From the NCBI RefSeq assembly GCF_003003175.1, contig NZ_PVTY01000003.1, forward strand, positions 174,148 through 238,147: 64,000 nucleotides of DNA, in the 5' to 3' direction. Made by a program: the position numbers and the translations under genes. This document shows positions 17,337 through 26,814 of this stretch, piece by piece; the first letter of the stretch is position 1; every line of letters starts with the position of its first letter. The notes below the pieces were generated by a model. It was not told where the DNA came from. It did no database searches and was given only the letters and a program-made list of their open reading frames with translations. This DNA is from Nesterenkonia sandarakina (GTDB lineage Bacteria > Actinomycetota > Actinomycetes > Actinomycetales > Micrococcaceae).

Positions 17337-17420
17337 TCTGCATCGCTGGGGCGAAATCGGGCGCTATGAGCGCCCCGGGCCGGGCGATTGCGCCCGTTTG
17401 CGCCCCGGGGATGTGGCGGA
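17337..17420. repeat. Palindromic repeat element, type B copy 1
   Basis: An 84-bp element with arms GGGGCGAAATCGGGCG and CGCCCGTTTGCGCCCC that can pair. A second copy (18374-18456) is about 88 percent identical. The two copies are direct repeats on either side of the alpha/beta hydrolase gene. Confidence 0.68.
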
Positions 17421-17472
17421 GCGGCGGCGTCGTCGTTCTCGGCCTGATACATCAGTCGGTGGACGGTGCCCG

Positions 17473-18270
17473 TCAGTCGGCGGTGAAGAAGGCCCTGAGC
17501 ACGGCCGTGAACACCTCGGGCTTCTCGGCGTGGACCCAGTGGCCTGCGTCCTTGATGGTCGTCTGGGTGACGCGCGGGAAGAGCTGCCGCATGGCGGAGT
17601 CGTGCTCGTCCTGCACGTAGCTGGAGTCTGCTCCCGCAATCCAGAGCACAGGACCGTCGAACTGTTCGCCGTCGAACTCAGGGAAGCTGCCGATGGCGGG
17701 CAGGGACTCATGGAGCAGGTCCAGGTTCACGCGCCAGCGGAATCCGTCGCCGGATCGGACCAGGCTCTGCAGCAGGAACCCGCGGACCATCTTCTCCGGG
17801 ATCGGCTCCTGCAAGAGCTCATCAGCCTCCCCGCGCGAGGAGAGCCCACCGAGGTCAAGACGGCTCAGGCTGCTGATCAGGTGATCAAATTCGTCCATGG
17901 ACTCGTGCGCGACCGGAGAGATGTCGACGACGGCGAGGCGGCTGACCAGCTCCGGGTGCCGAAGGGCCAGCACCATGGCAACCTTGCCGCCCATCGAATG
18001 ACCCAGCAGATGCACCGGGGCGTCGCCTGCCACGGTGCTTCGCAGATGCTCCGCCACGAGGTCAGCCTGCTCGACGTAGTCGAAGGTCTCGGTCCACTCG
18101 GATGCGCCGTGGTTGGGAAGATCCACCAGGACTGATTGCAGGTCGGGCGTGAGCGCCTTGCCGATCTGGGTGAAATTCTTGCCCTGACCGAAGAGCCCGT
18201 GCAGGAACACCACGGTCTCACCCGTCTCTCCGACGTGCTGGGCGTGGAGCGAAGCTGGGTCGGCAGTCAT
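17473..18270 (-). CDS. Alpha/beta-fold hydrolase (YbfF-like esterase)
   Basis: A 265-aa alpha/beta hydrolase. The oxyanion-hole strand reads VVFLHGLFGQGKNF, the nucleophile elbow is GHSMGG with Ser92, the acid is probably in the LWIAGADSSYV segment, and the catalytic His is in KDAGHWVHAEKPE near residue 245. The LHGLFG and GHSMGGKVAM patterns are those of YbfF-type acyl esterases. An AGGAAAG site precedes the ATG. The gene is bracketed by palindromic repeats on both sides, which suggests it is a discrete unit. Natural substrate unknown. Confidence 0.88.
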   Translation of the reverse strand: MTADPASLHAQHVGETGETVVFLHGLFGQGKNFTQIGKALTPDLQSVLVDLPNHGASEWTETFDYVEQADLVAEHLRSTVAGDAPVHLLGHSMGGKVAMVLALRHPELVSRLAVVDISPVAHESMDEFDHLISSLSRLDLGGLSSRGEADELLQEPIPEKMVRGFLLQSLVRSGDGFRWRVNLDLLHESLPAIGSFPEFDGEQFDGPVLWIAGADSSYVQDEHDSAMRQLFPRVTQTTIKDAGHWVHAEKPEVFTAVLRAFFTAD

Positions 18271-18373
18271 GATGAGTCTTTCCTGTCCTGCATGGGGCGC
18301 GTATGGTCGCCTACATCCTAGGCGGGACCGCAGGGCGGGGCGGAATGGGGGAGAACCCGCAACAGATGTGAGA

Positions 18374-18456
18374 TCTGCATCCCTGGGGCGAAAACGGGCG
18401 CTATGAGCGCCCGGGCCGGGTTATTCCGCCCGTTTGTGCCCCGGCGACGTGGCGGA
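18374..18456. repeat. Palindromic repeat element, type B copy 2
   Basis: Direct repeat of the element at 17337-17420, with one internal base lost. Hairpin arms GGGGCGAAAACGGGCG and CGCCCGTTTGTGCCCC pair at 14 of 16 positions. It lies between the divergent hydrolase and guaA genes. Confidence 0.68.
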
Positions 18457-18535
18457 GGGTGCTGCGAGAGGCTCCGGAGTCAGGCGTGCCCACGAGGGCC
18501 GGTCCGCCCACGCGCGCCCACTCCGCGCTGGCCGC

Positions 18536-18541
18536 TAGGAT
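18536..18541 (+). promoter_or_regulatory. -10 box of leaderless guaA transcript
   Basis: TAGGAT ends 6 nt before the GTG start of guaA at 18548; no recognisable -35 hexamer or ribosome site. Confidence 0.5.
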
Positions 18542-18547
18542 GGAGCG

Positions 18548-20170
18548 GTGACTTCTCAGCCTGATTCCGCAGACTCTGCCGTCCCCGCCGTGGAGCGATC
18601 GAACCCCGAGGCCCAGACCGTCCTGGTGGTGGACTATGGCGCGCAGTACGCCCAGCTCATCGCCCGCCGAGTGCGTGAGGCCCGCGTGTACTCCGAGGTC
18701 GTCCCGCACACCCTCGCCGCATCCGAGATCATCTCGCGCAACCCCTCCGCCGTGATCCTCTCCGGCGGACCCTCCTCGGTCTACGCCGAGGGCGCCCCCG
18801 CGGTGGAGTCCGAGCTCTTCGAGGCCGGCATCCCGGTGATGGGCATCTGCTACGGCTTCCAGGCGATGGCGCACAGCCTCGGCGGCGAGGTCGCCCGCAC
18901 CGGAGACCGCGAATACGGCAAGACCGAGGTGCGCAGCGTCAACGCCCCGCACTCGCTGCTCACCGGCACCGATGCGGTCCAGTCCACCTGGATGTCGCAC
19001 AGCGACTCCGTGCAGAAGGCCCCCGAGGGCTTCCAGGTGCTGGCCTCCTCCGAAGGCGCCCCCGTCGCGGCCTTCGCCGATGAGGAGCGCAAGCTCTACG
19101 GCGTGCAGTGGCACCCCGAGGTGCGCCACTCGCCCCAGGGCCAGCAGGTCATCGAGAACTTCCTCTACAACGGGGCCGGGCTGACTCCGGAGTGGACCAC
19201 CGGCAACATCGTCGAGGAGCAGGTCGCCGCGATCCGCGCCCAGGTCGGGGATTCCCGCGTGATCTGCGGCCTCTCCGGCGGCGTGGACTCCGCCGTGGCC
19301 GCAGCCCTGGTGCAGAAGGCCATCGGTGACCAGCTGACCTGCGTGTTCGTCGACCACGGGCTGCTGCGCGAAGGCGAGGCCGAGCAGGTCGAACGTGATT
19401 TCGTCGCCGCCACCGGTGCGAAGCTCTACGTGGCCGACGAGCGCGAACGATTCCTCGCCGCGCTCGAAGGCGTCACCGACCCCGAGACAAAGCGCAAGAT
19501 CATCGGACGCGAGTTCATCCGCGCCTTCGAGGGTGCGGAGAAGGCAGTGCTCGCCGAGGCGGCGGCCGACGGCGCCAAGGTCGAGTTCCTGGTCCAGGGC
19601 ACCCTCTACCCCGACGTCGTGGAATCCGGCGGCGGCGAGGGTGCGGCGAACATCAAGTCCCACCACAACGTCGGCGGCCTGCCCGAGGACATGGTCTTCA
19701 AGCTGGTCGAACCGCTGCGCGCGCTGTTCAAGGATGAGGTCCGCGCGGTCGGCGCCGAGCTCGGCCTGCCCGCCGAGATCGTCCAGCGCCAGCCCTTCCC
19801 GGGCCCGGGGCTGGGCATCCGGATCATCGGCTCGGTCTCCGAGGACCGGCTGCGGATCCTGCGCAAGGCCGATGCGATCGCCCGCGAGGAGCTCACCGCC
19901 TCCGGGCTGGACCAGGAGGTCTGGCAGATGCCGGTCGTGCTGCTCGCCGATGTCCGCTCCGTCGGCGTCCAGGGCGACGGGCGCACCTACGGGCACCCGA
20001 TCGTGCTGCGCCCGGTCTCCTCCGAGGACGCGATGACCGCGGACTGGTCCCGCCTGCCCTATGAGCTGCTCGCCAAGATTTCCAACCGGATCACCAACGA
20101 GGTCGAAGAGGTCAACCGGGTCACCCTGGACGTCACCTCCAAGCCGCCGGGCACCATCGAATGGGAGTGA
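18548..20170 (+). CDS. guaA: GMP synthase (glutamine-hydrolysing)
   Basis: Catalyses the last step of GMP synthesis: XMP, ATP and glutamine give GMP. The 540-aa protein has a class I glutamine amidotransferase domain (about residues 25-215) with nucleophile C101 in MGICYGFQ and the His/Glu pair in VQWHPEV. An ATP pyrophosphatase domain follows with the P-loop SGGVDS (243-248), then the C-terminal dimerisation domain ending KPPGTIEWE. Length is standard apart from a short acidic N-terminal extension. It probably forms a unit with the DUF456 gene 12 nt downstream. Confidence 0.98.
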   Translation: MTSQPDSADSAVPAVERSNPEAQTVLVVDYGAQYAQLIARRVREARVYSEVVPHTLAASEIISRNPSAVILSGGPSSVYAEGAPAVESELFEAGIPVMGICYGFQAMAHSLGGEVARTGDREYGKTEVRSVNAPHSLLTGTDAVQSTWMSHSDSVQKAPEGFQVLASSEGAPVAAFADEERKLYGVQWHPEVRHSPQGQQVIENFLYNGAGLTPEWTTGNIVEEQVAAIRAQVGDSRVICGLSGGVDSAVAAALVQKAIGDQLTCVFVDHGLLREGEAEQVERDFVAATGAKLYVADERERFLAALEGVTDPETKRKIIGREFIRAFEGAEKAVLAEAAADGAKVEFLVQGTLYPDVVESGGGEGAANIKSHHNVGGLPEDMVFKLVEPLRALFKDEVRAVGAELGLPAEIVQRQPFPGPGLGIRIIGSVSEDRLRILRKADAIAREELTASGLDQEVWQMPVVLLADVRSVGVQGDGRTYGHPIVLRPVSSEDAMTADWSRLPYELLAKISNRITNEVEEVNRVTLDVTSKPPGTIEWE

Positions 20171-20182
20171 GTCGGAAGACTC

Positions 20183-20695
20183 ATGCTGGACTCCACCACC
20201 GCTGAGGCGATCACCACCGTCATCGCCGGGCTGCTGCTGATCCTCGGCGCGCTCGGCGTGGTGCTGCCGATCCTGCCGGGCTCGCTGCTGATCATCGGCA
20301 CCCTGATCGTCTGGGCGGTGCTGATCGGCGGCCCGGTGGTATGGACGGCGGCGATCCTCGGCACCGTCCTGGCCGTGATCGGCTGGGGCAGCTCCACGAT
20401 CCTGACCGGCCGATCGATGCACCGGCAGCAGATCCCGCGCGGGCCGATCCTGATCGCCGTCGTCGCGGCGCTCGTCGGGCTGATCGCCTTCCCGCCGCTC
20501 GGGCTCTTCATCGGCTTCGCCGTGGGTCTCTTCGGCGCGGAATTCGTGCGCCGGGAGCGCGACTGGCGCGCCGCGGGGACCGCGAGCCTGTATGCGCTGC
20601 GCGCCGTCGGGCTCGGGATCCTGCTCGAATTCCTGCTGGCCGGGCTCGCGATCTCGGCGTTCCTGATCGGATCGTTGGCCTACTTCGTCTTCTGA
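20183..20695 (+). CDS. DUF456 membrane protein
   Basis: A small, very hydrophobic 170-aa protein matching the DUF456 pattern: LLLILGALGVVLPILPGSLLIIGTLIVWA at the N-terminus, and glycine-rich paired helices (PPLGLFIGFAVGLFGAEFVRR) in the middle. Five or six membrane helices are predicted. It starts 12 nt after guaA and is probably co-transcribed. No function is established for the family. Confidence 0.88.
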   Translation: MLDSTTAEAITTVIAGLLLILGALGVVLPILPGSLLIIGTLIVWAVLIGGPVVWTAAILGTVLAVIGWGSSTILTGRSMHRQQIPRGPILIAVVAALVGLIAFPPLGLFIGFAVGLFGAEFVRRERDWRAAGTASLYALRAVGLGILLEFLLAGLAISAFLIGSLAYFVF

Positions 20696-20711
20696 CCCGG
20701 CACTGGCCAGC

Positions 20712-20734
20712 GGTTTCAAGGTCAGGCTGAAACC
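20712..20734. terminator. Short hairpin after the guaA-DUF456 unit
   Basis: Arms GGTTTCA and TGAAACC around a 9-nt loop, 17 nt after the DUF456 stop. It may be a weak terminator, or an operator for the next promoter, which starts 3 nt downstream. Confidence 0.4.
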
Positions 20735-20736
20735 TA

Positions 20737-20767
20737 TTGCAGGATGTGCCGCCGGGCTCATTAGACT
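20737..20767 (+). promoter_or_regulatory. Possible promoter of the helicase-like gene
   Basis: TTGCAG (20737-20742) and TAGACT (20762-20767) separated by 19 nt, slightly longer than ideal. The predicted start leaves a leader of about 95 nt before GTG 20869, which carries a GGAAGG ribosome site. Confidence 0.4.
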
Positions 20768-20868
20768 TCAACCCATGTAATTATCGGCGATCCTCGTCAT
20801 TCCTGACGGAGACGGGGGTGCGGGAGCGGGCGTGAGCCCCTCCCGTTGGGGATTGTGGAAGGTCGTCT

Positions 20869-23800
20869 GTGAGCAAAGAACCAGCCGCGCAGGAGTGGGA
20901 CAAGTCGTCCAAGGACGAGCCCGCAGCACCTGCAGTGCAGCAGCATCCGCACACCCCCGACGACGCCCGCGCAGCCTCGGTCTCAGCCGGGTCCGCCGAG
21001 TCCCCGGAGGCCGCGAGCTTCGCGAGCTCGGCAGGATCGGCGTCGACCCCTGATTCTCCCGACTCCGCAGACTCCGCCGAGTCTCCGGATTCGCCGGACT
21101 CACCAGCCTCGCCCGGGTCCCCGGCGTCGCCTGGATCCCCCGCGTCCCCGGGATCTCCTGGGTCTGCCGACTCGGCGGCGTCCCCAGACTCCACGTCCCC
21201 CGACGCCGCCTACTTCGACTTCGGGTCCGCCGGTCCGGAATCCGCTGGCCTCGACTCCGCGCCGGCCGACGGGCGTGATCCGGTGCACGGCTGGCTGGAG
21301 TCTGTGGGCTCAGGCACCGAGAACGACACGATGCTGCGCTTCTCCCCGAGCCAGCACAACGCCATCGACCTCACCGATGCCAACTCCTCGGGCATGATGC
21401 AGCTGATGGCAGGCCGCAAGACGCGGCTCTCCACGCTGCTCAATGATCAGAACGCGTTCACCATCGGCAAGCAGGCCGCCCAGGGCATCCGCGCCAAGAC
21501 CCGGGAGATGTCCGAGGAGCGCGGCGTCGACGTCGGCTTCCTGGCCGCCGGCGTGGTCAGCTGGGTCGAGGACGCGGGACGGGGCTCCTCGGGGGAGCAG
21601 TTCACCGAGGACTTCACCGCGCCGGTGATGCTGGTGCCGATCACCCTGCGCCCCCGTGAGGACGGCAGCGGCGACTTCGAGATCCAGTTCAGCGCACCCG
21701 CCCGGCTCAACCCTGCCCTGATCCGCCACCTGGCCACGCGGCACGGCACCCGGCTGGACCCGGTGGAGTTCCACAACACCGGCTACGTGACCGCCCGCTT
21801 CGACCCGAACAGACCGGCCGATGCGCTCGCCAGGATCGCCGGCAACGTCGACACGATGCACTCGGTGCAGGTGTGGCGTCAGCTCTACGTCTCCACCTTC
21901 GCGGACCTCACCTTCCTGGGGGACCCCAGCGGACTGGACCTCGATCATCCCGTCATCCACGCGATGGCCACCGGTGAGCCCCTGGGCCAGACCCGCGCCG
22001 AGCGCGCGCTGCAGGAGCTGGCGTCCGTGGACGATCGCGATCCCCGCGATGAACGGCTCGTGGCCGATGCAGATCCGCATCAGCAGGCCGCCCTGGACGC
22101 GATCCTGGCCGGGCAGTCCGCCGTCATCTCCGCCCCCGCGGGAACCGGCCAGACCCAGACCGCGATCAACGCCGCCGCCGGCCTCGCCTGGCAGGGCCGG
22201 CGGGTGCTGGTCCTGGCCGAGCGCACCGCCACCCTGGAGCAGTTCAAGCACCGACTCACCGAGGTTCACCTGGGCACTCTGGCGGGCAACCTCTCCGCGG
22301 CCGCGACCTCCGACGACATTCGCGACCAGCTCATCCGCGCGATCCGGCGCAATGAGCGCGCCGAGCCGCCGCGCCTGGGCACCCTGCATTCGAAGCTGAA
22401 GAAGTCCCGCCACCAGCTGGTGGACCACGTGAAGTCGCTGCACAATGTGCGCCGTCGCTGGGACTGCTCGCCCTACCAGGCCATGCAGGCGCTTGCCGCG
22501 CTGACCAGCCTGAACCCGGCGCCGTCGACCTCGGTCCGGCTGAAGCGGTCGGTGCTGGACAACACCGTGGACCGCAGCCAGATCACGGTGAAGCTCAAGC
22601 GCGCCGCCGAGCTGGGCGCGTTCTCCGCGGAGACCCGCGACAGCCCCTGGTTCAACGCCCGACTCTCCAACCGTCAGGAGACCCGGGACGCGATGGCCCT
22701 GGTCATCCAGCTGCGCGAGGATCTGCCGGCGCTGCAGAAGATGATGGTCTCGGCCTGCCAGGCCGCCGGAATCACCCCGGGCGCGACGTTCAGCGAGTGG
22801 AACAGCCAGGTGCTGCTCTTCCAGCGGGTGCAGGAATCGCTGGGGAGGTTCAGCCACGACGTCTACGCCCGCGCGGTGGATGATCTCATCGCGGCCACAG
22901 CCCCCGGCTGGTGGCGCCGACAGAACAACGTGGAGATGACGTCTGTGACCCGCTCCCGGCTGCGCCGGGTCGCCAAGGAGTACGTGCGCCCCGGTGTGGC
23001 CATCGGGGATCTGCACTCCTCGCTGATCGATGTGCAGTCCGAGCGGGAGGAATGGAACCAGTGGTCCAGCGCGGGCTCCGCGCCGAAGGTCCCGCACCAG
23101 CTGGACCGGCTCTGCGAGACCTTCGGCAAGGTCCAGGCTCGGCTGCAGCGCCTCGACGAGGTGCTGGAGACCGGGCCGCTGACCGAGATGCCGATCGAGC
23201 AGCTGCTCGAGACCGTGGAGACCCTCGCCGCAGATGAGAAGCCGCTGGAGTCCCTCCCGGAACGGACGCTGCTCGGCGAGCAGCTGCGCGAGCAGGGCTT
23301 CCGCGAGCTCATCGAGGACTTCTCCGAGCGCGAGATCAGCGCCAACGTCGTCGCCGACGAGCTGGAGCTCGCCTGGTGGCAGTCCGCCCTGGAGGCGATG
23401 ATCTCCGGGGACGACTACCTGGCGATGACCACCGGGGAGAACCTGCGCAGCCTCGAGCAGACCTTCCGTGATTCCGACGCCGCGCACATCGAGTCCAGCG
23501 CCCAGCGACTGGGCCACGCCCTGTCTGTGCGCTGGAAGTCCGCCGTGGAGGCCCACCCGCAGGCCGCCGCGAGCCTGCGCGCCCTGCTGCGGGACTCGAC
23601 TCCCACCATCGAGGCCCTGGAGGCGATCAACCCCAAGGTGACGCAGCCGCTGGTCCCGATCTGGACGACCTCCCCGCTGGGGCTGGGCGAGCAGTTCCCG
23701 AACGACTTCCGCGCCGACGTCGTCATCCTGCTCGACGCCGAGTCGCTCGCGGTGCCCACCGCACTGAACGCCGTGACCCGGGCCGCCCAGGTGGTCGCCT

Positions 23801-25110
23801 TCGGGGATCCCCGGGCCGGCTCACCCACCCCCTTCCATGTCTCCGCCGATCCGGTGGCCCGCGAGGCCGAGCAGCACCGTCCGGCCTCGATCTACGCCGA
23901 GCTCGCCGCGGTGCTGCCGCAGTATGCGCTGCGCCAGGTGCACCGTGGGGTCGATCAGGAGCTCACCGGGCTGCTCTCCTCCGCGCTCTACGACGGCGAG
24001 CTCACCCGACTTCCCGACGCCGCGCAGCTGACCGGCCAGGACCGACGCTTCACCGTGGAGCTGGTGGCGGGCGGCCAGGCCGGGTACCGCGACGCGGTGG
24101 AATCACCCACCGGTGAGGTCAACCGGGTGGTGGACATGGTCTTCGAGCATGTGCGCTCCCGCCGCGGACACTCCCTCGCCGTCATCACCGGCTCGGCGTG
24201 GCACGCCCGCCGGCTCGCCGACGCGATCCGGCTGAACCTGGCGAACCACGGCTGGGCCAAGCCGTTCTTCACCGAGGGCGCCCACGGCGAGGGCTTCGTG
24301 GTCACCCCGGTGGAGCGCGCCGCAGGTCTGGTCCGCGACGACGTGATCTTCAGCCTCGGCTTCGGCCGCTCCGTGAAGGGCGAGGCTGCTACCCGGTTCG
24401 GGGAGCTCTCCGAGGTCCGCGGCCGGGAGCACTTCGCCGTCGCGCTGACCAGGGCGCGTGAGCACCTGCGGGTGGTCACCTCGCTCTCCTATACCGATAT
24501 GGACCGTCCCTCGCTGACCGGGGGCGCCCCCGAGATGTATGACCTGATCAAGCTGGGTCTGGAGGGCTCGGACAACCCCACGGCCTCGGCGCAGCTGACC
24601 GATCCGCTGGTGCTTGACCTGGTGGACCGGATCCGGGCCCGCGGCGGACGTGTGGAGGACGGGTTCCGCGGCACCCTGGACCTCGCCGCGTGCTCGCGCA
24701 GGTTCACCCCGGACCAGCCCATGGTTCCGGTGGCGATGGTCTCCGACGGCACCAGGAGCTATGGCTCGATGTCGGTGCGCGAACGCTCCCGGCAGCGTCC
24801 CGCCGCATTCGAGGCGCTGGGCTGGAGCTATATGGCGCTCTGGACCATCGAGGTGTTCTCCAACCCGGTGCGCTGCACCGAGGTGGTCGCCGAGCAGGTG
24901 GGTCTCGCCTCCGGACCGGAGTTCGCCGAGTCCGGCCGGATCACCGTGCACACCGCGGGAGAGCCGCCACGCAGCCGCCGTGCGCGTGAGCAGGAGACGC
25001 GCAGCGAGGGGATCCGTTTCGGCGGCGCAGCGGACCTCGAGGATGAGGACTCACACCGCAAGTCCAAGAAGTGGCTGCCGCCGCGGGAGCGCGGGGCATG
25101 GAAGCAGTAG
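20869..25110 (+). CDS. Superfamily 1 helicase-like protein (DUF4011-type) with degenerate ATPase motifs
   Basis: A 1413-aa cytoplasmic protein. Residues 1-140 are disordered with Ser-Pro-Asp tandem repeats. A DUF4011-like domain follows (from about residue 155, LRFSPSQHNAIDLTDANSS). Helicase-like segments come next: Walker A region SAPAGTGQTQTAIN, where Q428 replaces the invariant Lys; motif Ia-like RVLVLAERTATLEQF; motif II region VVILLDAESLAVP (D956-A-E-S, not DEAS); then GDPRAGSPTP where GDxxQLPP is expected. Motif VI-like AVALTRAREHLRVV is kept. About 500 residues of helical insert separate Walker A and B. If the Lys loss is real, canonical ATP hydrolysis is doubtful. Its stop overlaps the start of the next gene. 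Confidence 0.85.
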   Translation: MSKEPAAQEWDKSSKDEPAAPAVQQHPHTPDDARAASVSAGSAESPEAASFASSAGSASTPDSPDSADSAESPDSPDSPASPGSPASPGSPASPGSPGSADSAASPDSTSPDAAYFDFGSAGPESAGLDSAPADGRDPVHGWLESVGSGTENDTMLRFSPSQHNAIDLTDANSSGMMQLMAGRKTRLSTLLNDQNAFTIGKQAAQGIRAKTREMSEERGVDVGFLAAGVVSWVEDAGRGSSGEQFTEDFTAPVMLVPITLRPREDGSGDFEIQFSAPARLNPALIRHLATRHGTRLDPVEFHNTGYVTARFDPNRPADALARIAGNVDTMHSVQVWRQLYVSTFADLTFLGDPSGLDLDHPVIHAMATGEPLGQTRAERALQELASVDDRDPRDERLVADADPHQQAALDAILAGQSAVISAPAGTGQTQTAINAAAGLAWQGRRVLVLAERTATLEQFKHRLTEVHLGTLAGNLSAAATSDDIRDQLIRAIRRNERAEPPRLGTLHSKLKKSRHQLVDHVKSLHNVRRRWDCSPYQAMQALAALTSLNPAPSTSVRLKRSVLDNTVDRSQITVKLKRAAELGAFSAETRDSPWFNARLSNRQETRDAMALVIQLREDLPALQKMMVSACQAAGITPGATFSEWNSQVLLFQRVQESLGRFSHDVYARAVDDLIAATAPGWWRRQNNVEMTSVTRSRLRRVAKEYVRPGVAIGDLHSSLIDVQSEREEWNQWSSAGSAPKVPHQLDRLCETFGKVQARLQRLDEVLETGPLTEMPIEQLLETVETLAADEKPLESLPERTLLGEQLREQGFRELIEDFSEREISANVVADELELAWWQSALEAMISGDDYLAMTTGENLRSLEQTFRDSDAAHIESSAQRLGHALSVRWKSAVEAHPQAAASLRALLRDSTPTIEALEAINPKVTQPLVPIWTTSPLGLGEQFPNDFRADVVILLDAESLAVPTALNAVTRAAQVVAFGDPRAGSPTPFHVSADPVAREAEQHRPASIYAELAAVLPQYALRQVHRGVDQELTGLLSSALYDGELTRLPDAAQLTGQDRRFTVELVAGGQAGYRDAVESPTGEVNRVVDMVFEHVRSRRGHSLAVITGSAWHARRLADAIRLNLANHGWAKPFFTEGAHGEGFVVTPVERAAGLVRDDVIFSLGFGRSVKGEAATRFGELSEVRGREHFAVALTRAREHLRVVTSLSYTDMDRPSLTGGAPEMYDLIKLGLEGSDNPTASAQLTDPLVLDLVDRIRARGGRVEDGFRGTLDLAACSRRFTPDQPMVPVAMVSDGTRSYGSMSVRERSRQRPAAFEALGWSYMALWTIEVFSNPVRCTEVVAEQVGLASGPEFAESGRITVHTAGEPPRSRRAREQETRSEGIRFGGAADLEDEDSHRKSKKWLPPRERGAWKQ
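21040..21190 (+). repeat. Tandem Ser-Pro-Asp/Ala-Ser-Pro-Gly coding repeats
   Basis: Degenerate short tandem repeats within the N-terminal coding region of the helicase-like gene, translating as SPDSPDS and SPASPGSPASPG units. All keep the frame. A flexible linker is likely. Confidence 0.6.
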
Positions 25111-25514
25111 ACCCCGGACCCCGGGCTCGGGCGGCTGAACCCGGCGGGGCCGAGTCTGGCGCGAGTGGATCAGGCGGGGCCGGGTATGGCGTGACCGGGC
25201 GTGCCGGATCGGGCGCAGCCGGGAGGCGCGGACGACGACGCGTGGTCGCCCCACCCACCTCAGGCCAGTCCCACGAGGTGGAGTCTGACTTCACCGACCC
25301 GTTCCGTGCCGATGCGTTCCCACCCGAGGACGCCAAGGGCCGCACGAACTCCGGTGCAGGGACACCAGCCCCGGAGAACTCGACGGCCGGGATGAGGAAG
25401 CCAGGCGAGGCCCAGCCCACACAGACGCAGGGCGCCGAGAAGAGCGCGCCCCAGGCGCCGCTGACCGCGCACGAGCAGTGGATCCTGAGTCAGCGCCCAC
25501 CGCACTGGGGCTAG
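25098..25514 (+). CDS. Small conserved protein coupled to the helicase-like gene
   Basis: A 138-aa hypothetical protein starting at ATG 25098, inside the last codons of the helicase-like gene (13-nt overlap, different frame), so translation is probably coupled. The first 50 residues are Gly/Ala/Arg-rich and probably disordered. The C-terminus is distinctive: LTAHEQWILSQRPPHWG, which resembles a short conserved tail I associate with proteins encoded after this helicase family in Micrococcaceae. No domain or function is recognised. The coupling suggests it works with the helicase-like protein. Confidence 0.65.
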   Translation: MEAVDPGPRARAAEPGGAESGASGSGGAGYGVTGRAGSGAAGRRGRRRVVAPPTSGQSHEVESDFTDPFRADAFPPEDAKGRTNSGAGTPAPENSTAGMRKPGEAQPTQTQGAEKSAPQAPLTAHEQWILSQRPPHWG

Positions 25515-25641
25515 TCCTCGCAGCCCTCCGACTGAGCCGCGCTTTTCCCCAGGCGGTCGGAGAGACGCAGGTCGCGCGCGGCCTCCACAGCGCAAGAGTG
25601 GAACAGCCTCCCGAGCCAAGTCCTGGTGGACGCTGGTGGGC

Positions 25642-26814
25642 ATGGAGAGCATCAGCCCCGAACGGCGCCCCCGCAGCGGCGACCCGGCCCATCCCCGGAC
25701 ACCGACGCCGCTTCCCGGGTCGGCTCCGCGCCCGGCGCGCACCCCGCCGGCCGCCCGCATAGCGACGGAGCCCTTCATTCCACAGCGCCCTCGCCGGGCC
25801 AAAAGACCTGCACCGCGGACGCTGCCTCCAGACCGGCAGTCGAGGTCGAAGCAGCCCCTGCGGCTGCCGCCGCCACCGGAGTCAAAGCCTCCCGAGTCAG
25901 CGTCACGGAAGTCACCGCCGCCGGAGTCAGCGCGGCTGATGCAGGACCGGCGATCACGGCCGTCACGCGAGTCACGCCAGCCACGGCCGTCATTCCGGTC
26001 ACGGCCGTCGGTCCCGTCACCGCCGTCGTCCCGTCCGCGTCCGGCGGCGTCGTCGCAGTCCCCGCTGAAGCCCCGGGGGCAGCGGGCCAGGTCGCCGCGG
26101 GTCCGTCGTCGACTGCGTGGCTCCGGGCTGCCCCGACTCATCCAGCGGTTCCGCTTACCCCTGGCGCTGCTGCTGGGACTCGGCGCCGCCGGCGCGGCGG
26201 TCCTCACGGGCGCTGAGGGACAGGTCGAGACGACCGCGGCGCTGCGGGTCAGCTCTGACATCGGGGCCGGGGAGCGGCTCAGCGCCACCGTGATCGAGGA
26301 GGTCCAGGTCGACGTGGCCGCGGTTCCGCGCGACTACGCCGCGCGGCCGGAGGAGGTGTTGGGACGACAGGTCGCGGTTCCGCTTCCGGCGGGGGCGTTG
26401 ATCCACCCGGATCAGCTGGTGGGCCCGGGTCTGCTCGCCGGGCAGGAGCCGGGCACGGTCGCGGTGCCGGTGCGTCCGGCCGATCCAGCGATGGTCGGGA
26501 TGCTCACGCCCGGTCAGCGGGTGGACGTGCTGGCCTCCAGCGACACCCTGGAACGGGGTTCGTCCTCGGCGTCGGTCGCGACCGCCGCGCCGGTGCTGTG
26601 GACCCCACAGGATGATTCGGAGAACTGGCTGCCCAGCGGAGCTGAGGCGGGCGGCGTCGTGATTCTCGCCGTGGACCCTGCCACGGCGGAGGCGATCGCG
26701 CAGGCCACCCAGGAGGGAAGGCTGCACCTGAGCCTGCGCGGTGCCGGGGAGCCCCCGGCTACCAGCGAACCGGAGGATCCGCCCGCTGCGGAGTCAGCTG
26801 GAGGAGCTCGATGA
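25642..26814 (+). CDS. SAF-domain (CpaB/RcpC-like) protein with disordered N-terminus
   Basis: A 390-aa protein. Residues 1-165 are Pro/Arg/Ser-rich and disordered, a membrane helix follows (LPLALLLGLGAAGAAVLTG), then a SAF domain typical of CpaB/RcpC: ALRVSSDIGAGERLSATVIEEVQVDVAAVP, VLGRQVAVPLPAGALI, and MLTPGQRVDVLAS. CpaB proteins serve Flp pilus assembly, but no other tad/cpa gene lies in the window. In this lineage a stand-alone SAF protein near fmdB may have another role. ATG 25642 is preferred; a GTG 6 nt upstream is in frame. Its 3' end overlaps fmdB by 21 bp, convergent. Confidence 0.75.
   Translation: MESISPERRPRSGDPAHPRTPTPLPGSAPRPARTPPAARIATEPFIPQRPRRAKRPAPRTLPPDRQSRSKQPLRLPPPPESKPPESASRKSPPPESARLMQDRRSRPSRESRQPRPSFRSRPSVPSPPSSRPRPAASSQSPLKPRGQRARSPRVRRRLRGSGLPRLIQRFRLPLALLLGLGAAGAAVLTGAEGQVETTAALRVSSDIGAGERLSATVIEEVQVDVAAVPRDYAARPEEVLGRQVAVPLPAGALIHPDQLVGPGLLAGQEPGTVAVPVRPADPAMVGMLTPGQRVDVLASSDTLERGSSSASVATAAPVLWTPQDDSENWLPSGAEAGGVVILAVDPATAEAIAQATQEGRLHLSLRGAGEPPATSEPEDPPAAESAGGAR

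Noticed and set aside
18401..20761. Long minus-strand open frame (about 786 codons) over guaA and DUF456
   Set aside because: It lies antisense to two clear genes and has no family resemblance; long antisense frames are common in high-GC coding DNA.
21310..23556. Minus-strand open frame of about 748 codons inside the helicase-like gene
   Set aside because: His/Gly/Arg-rich composition typical of a frame shadow; the plus-strand frame has domain-level similarity.
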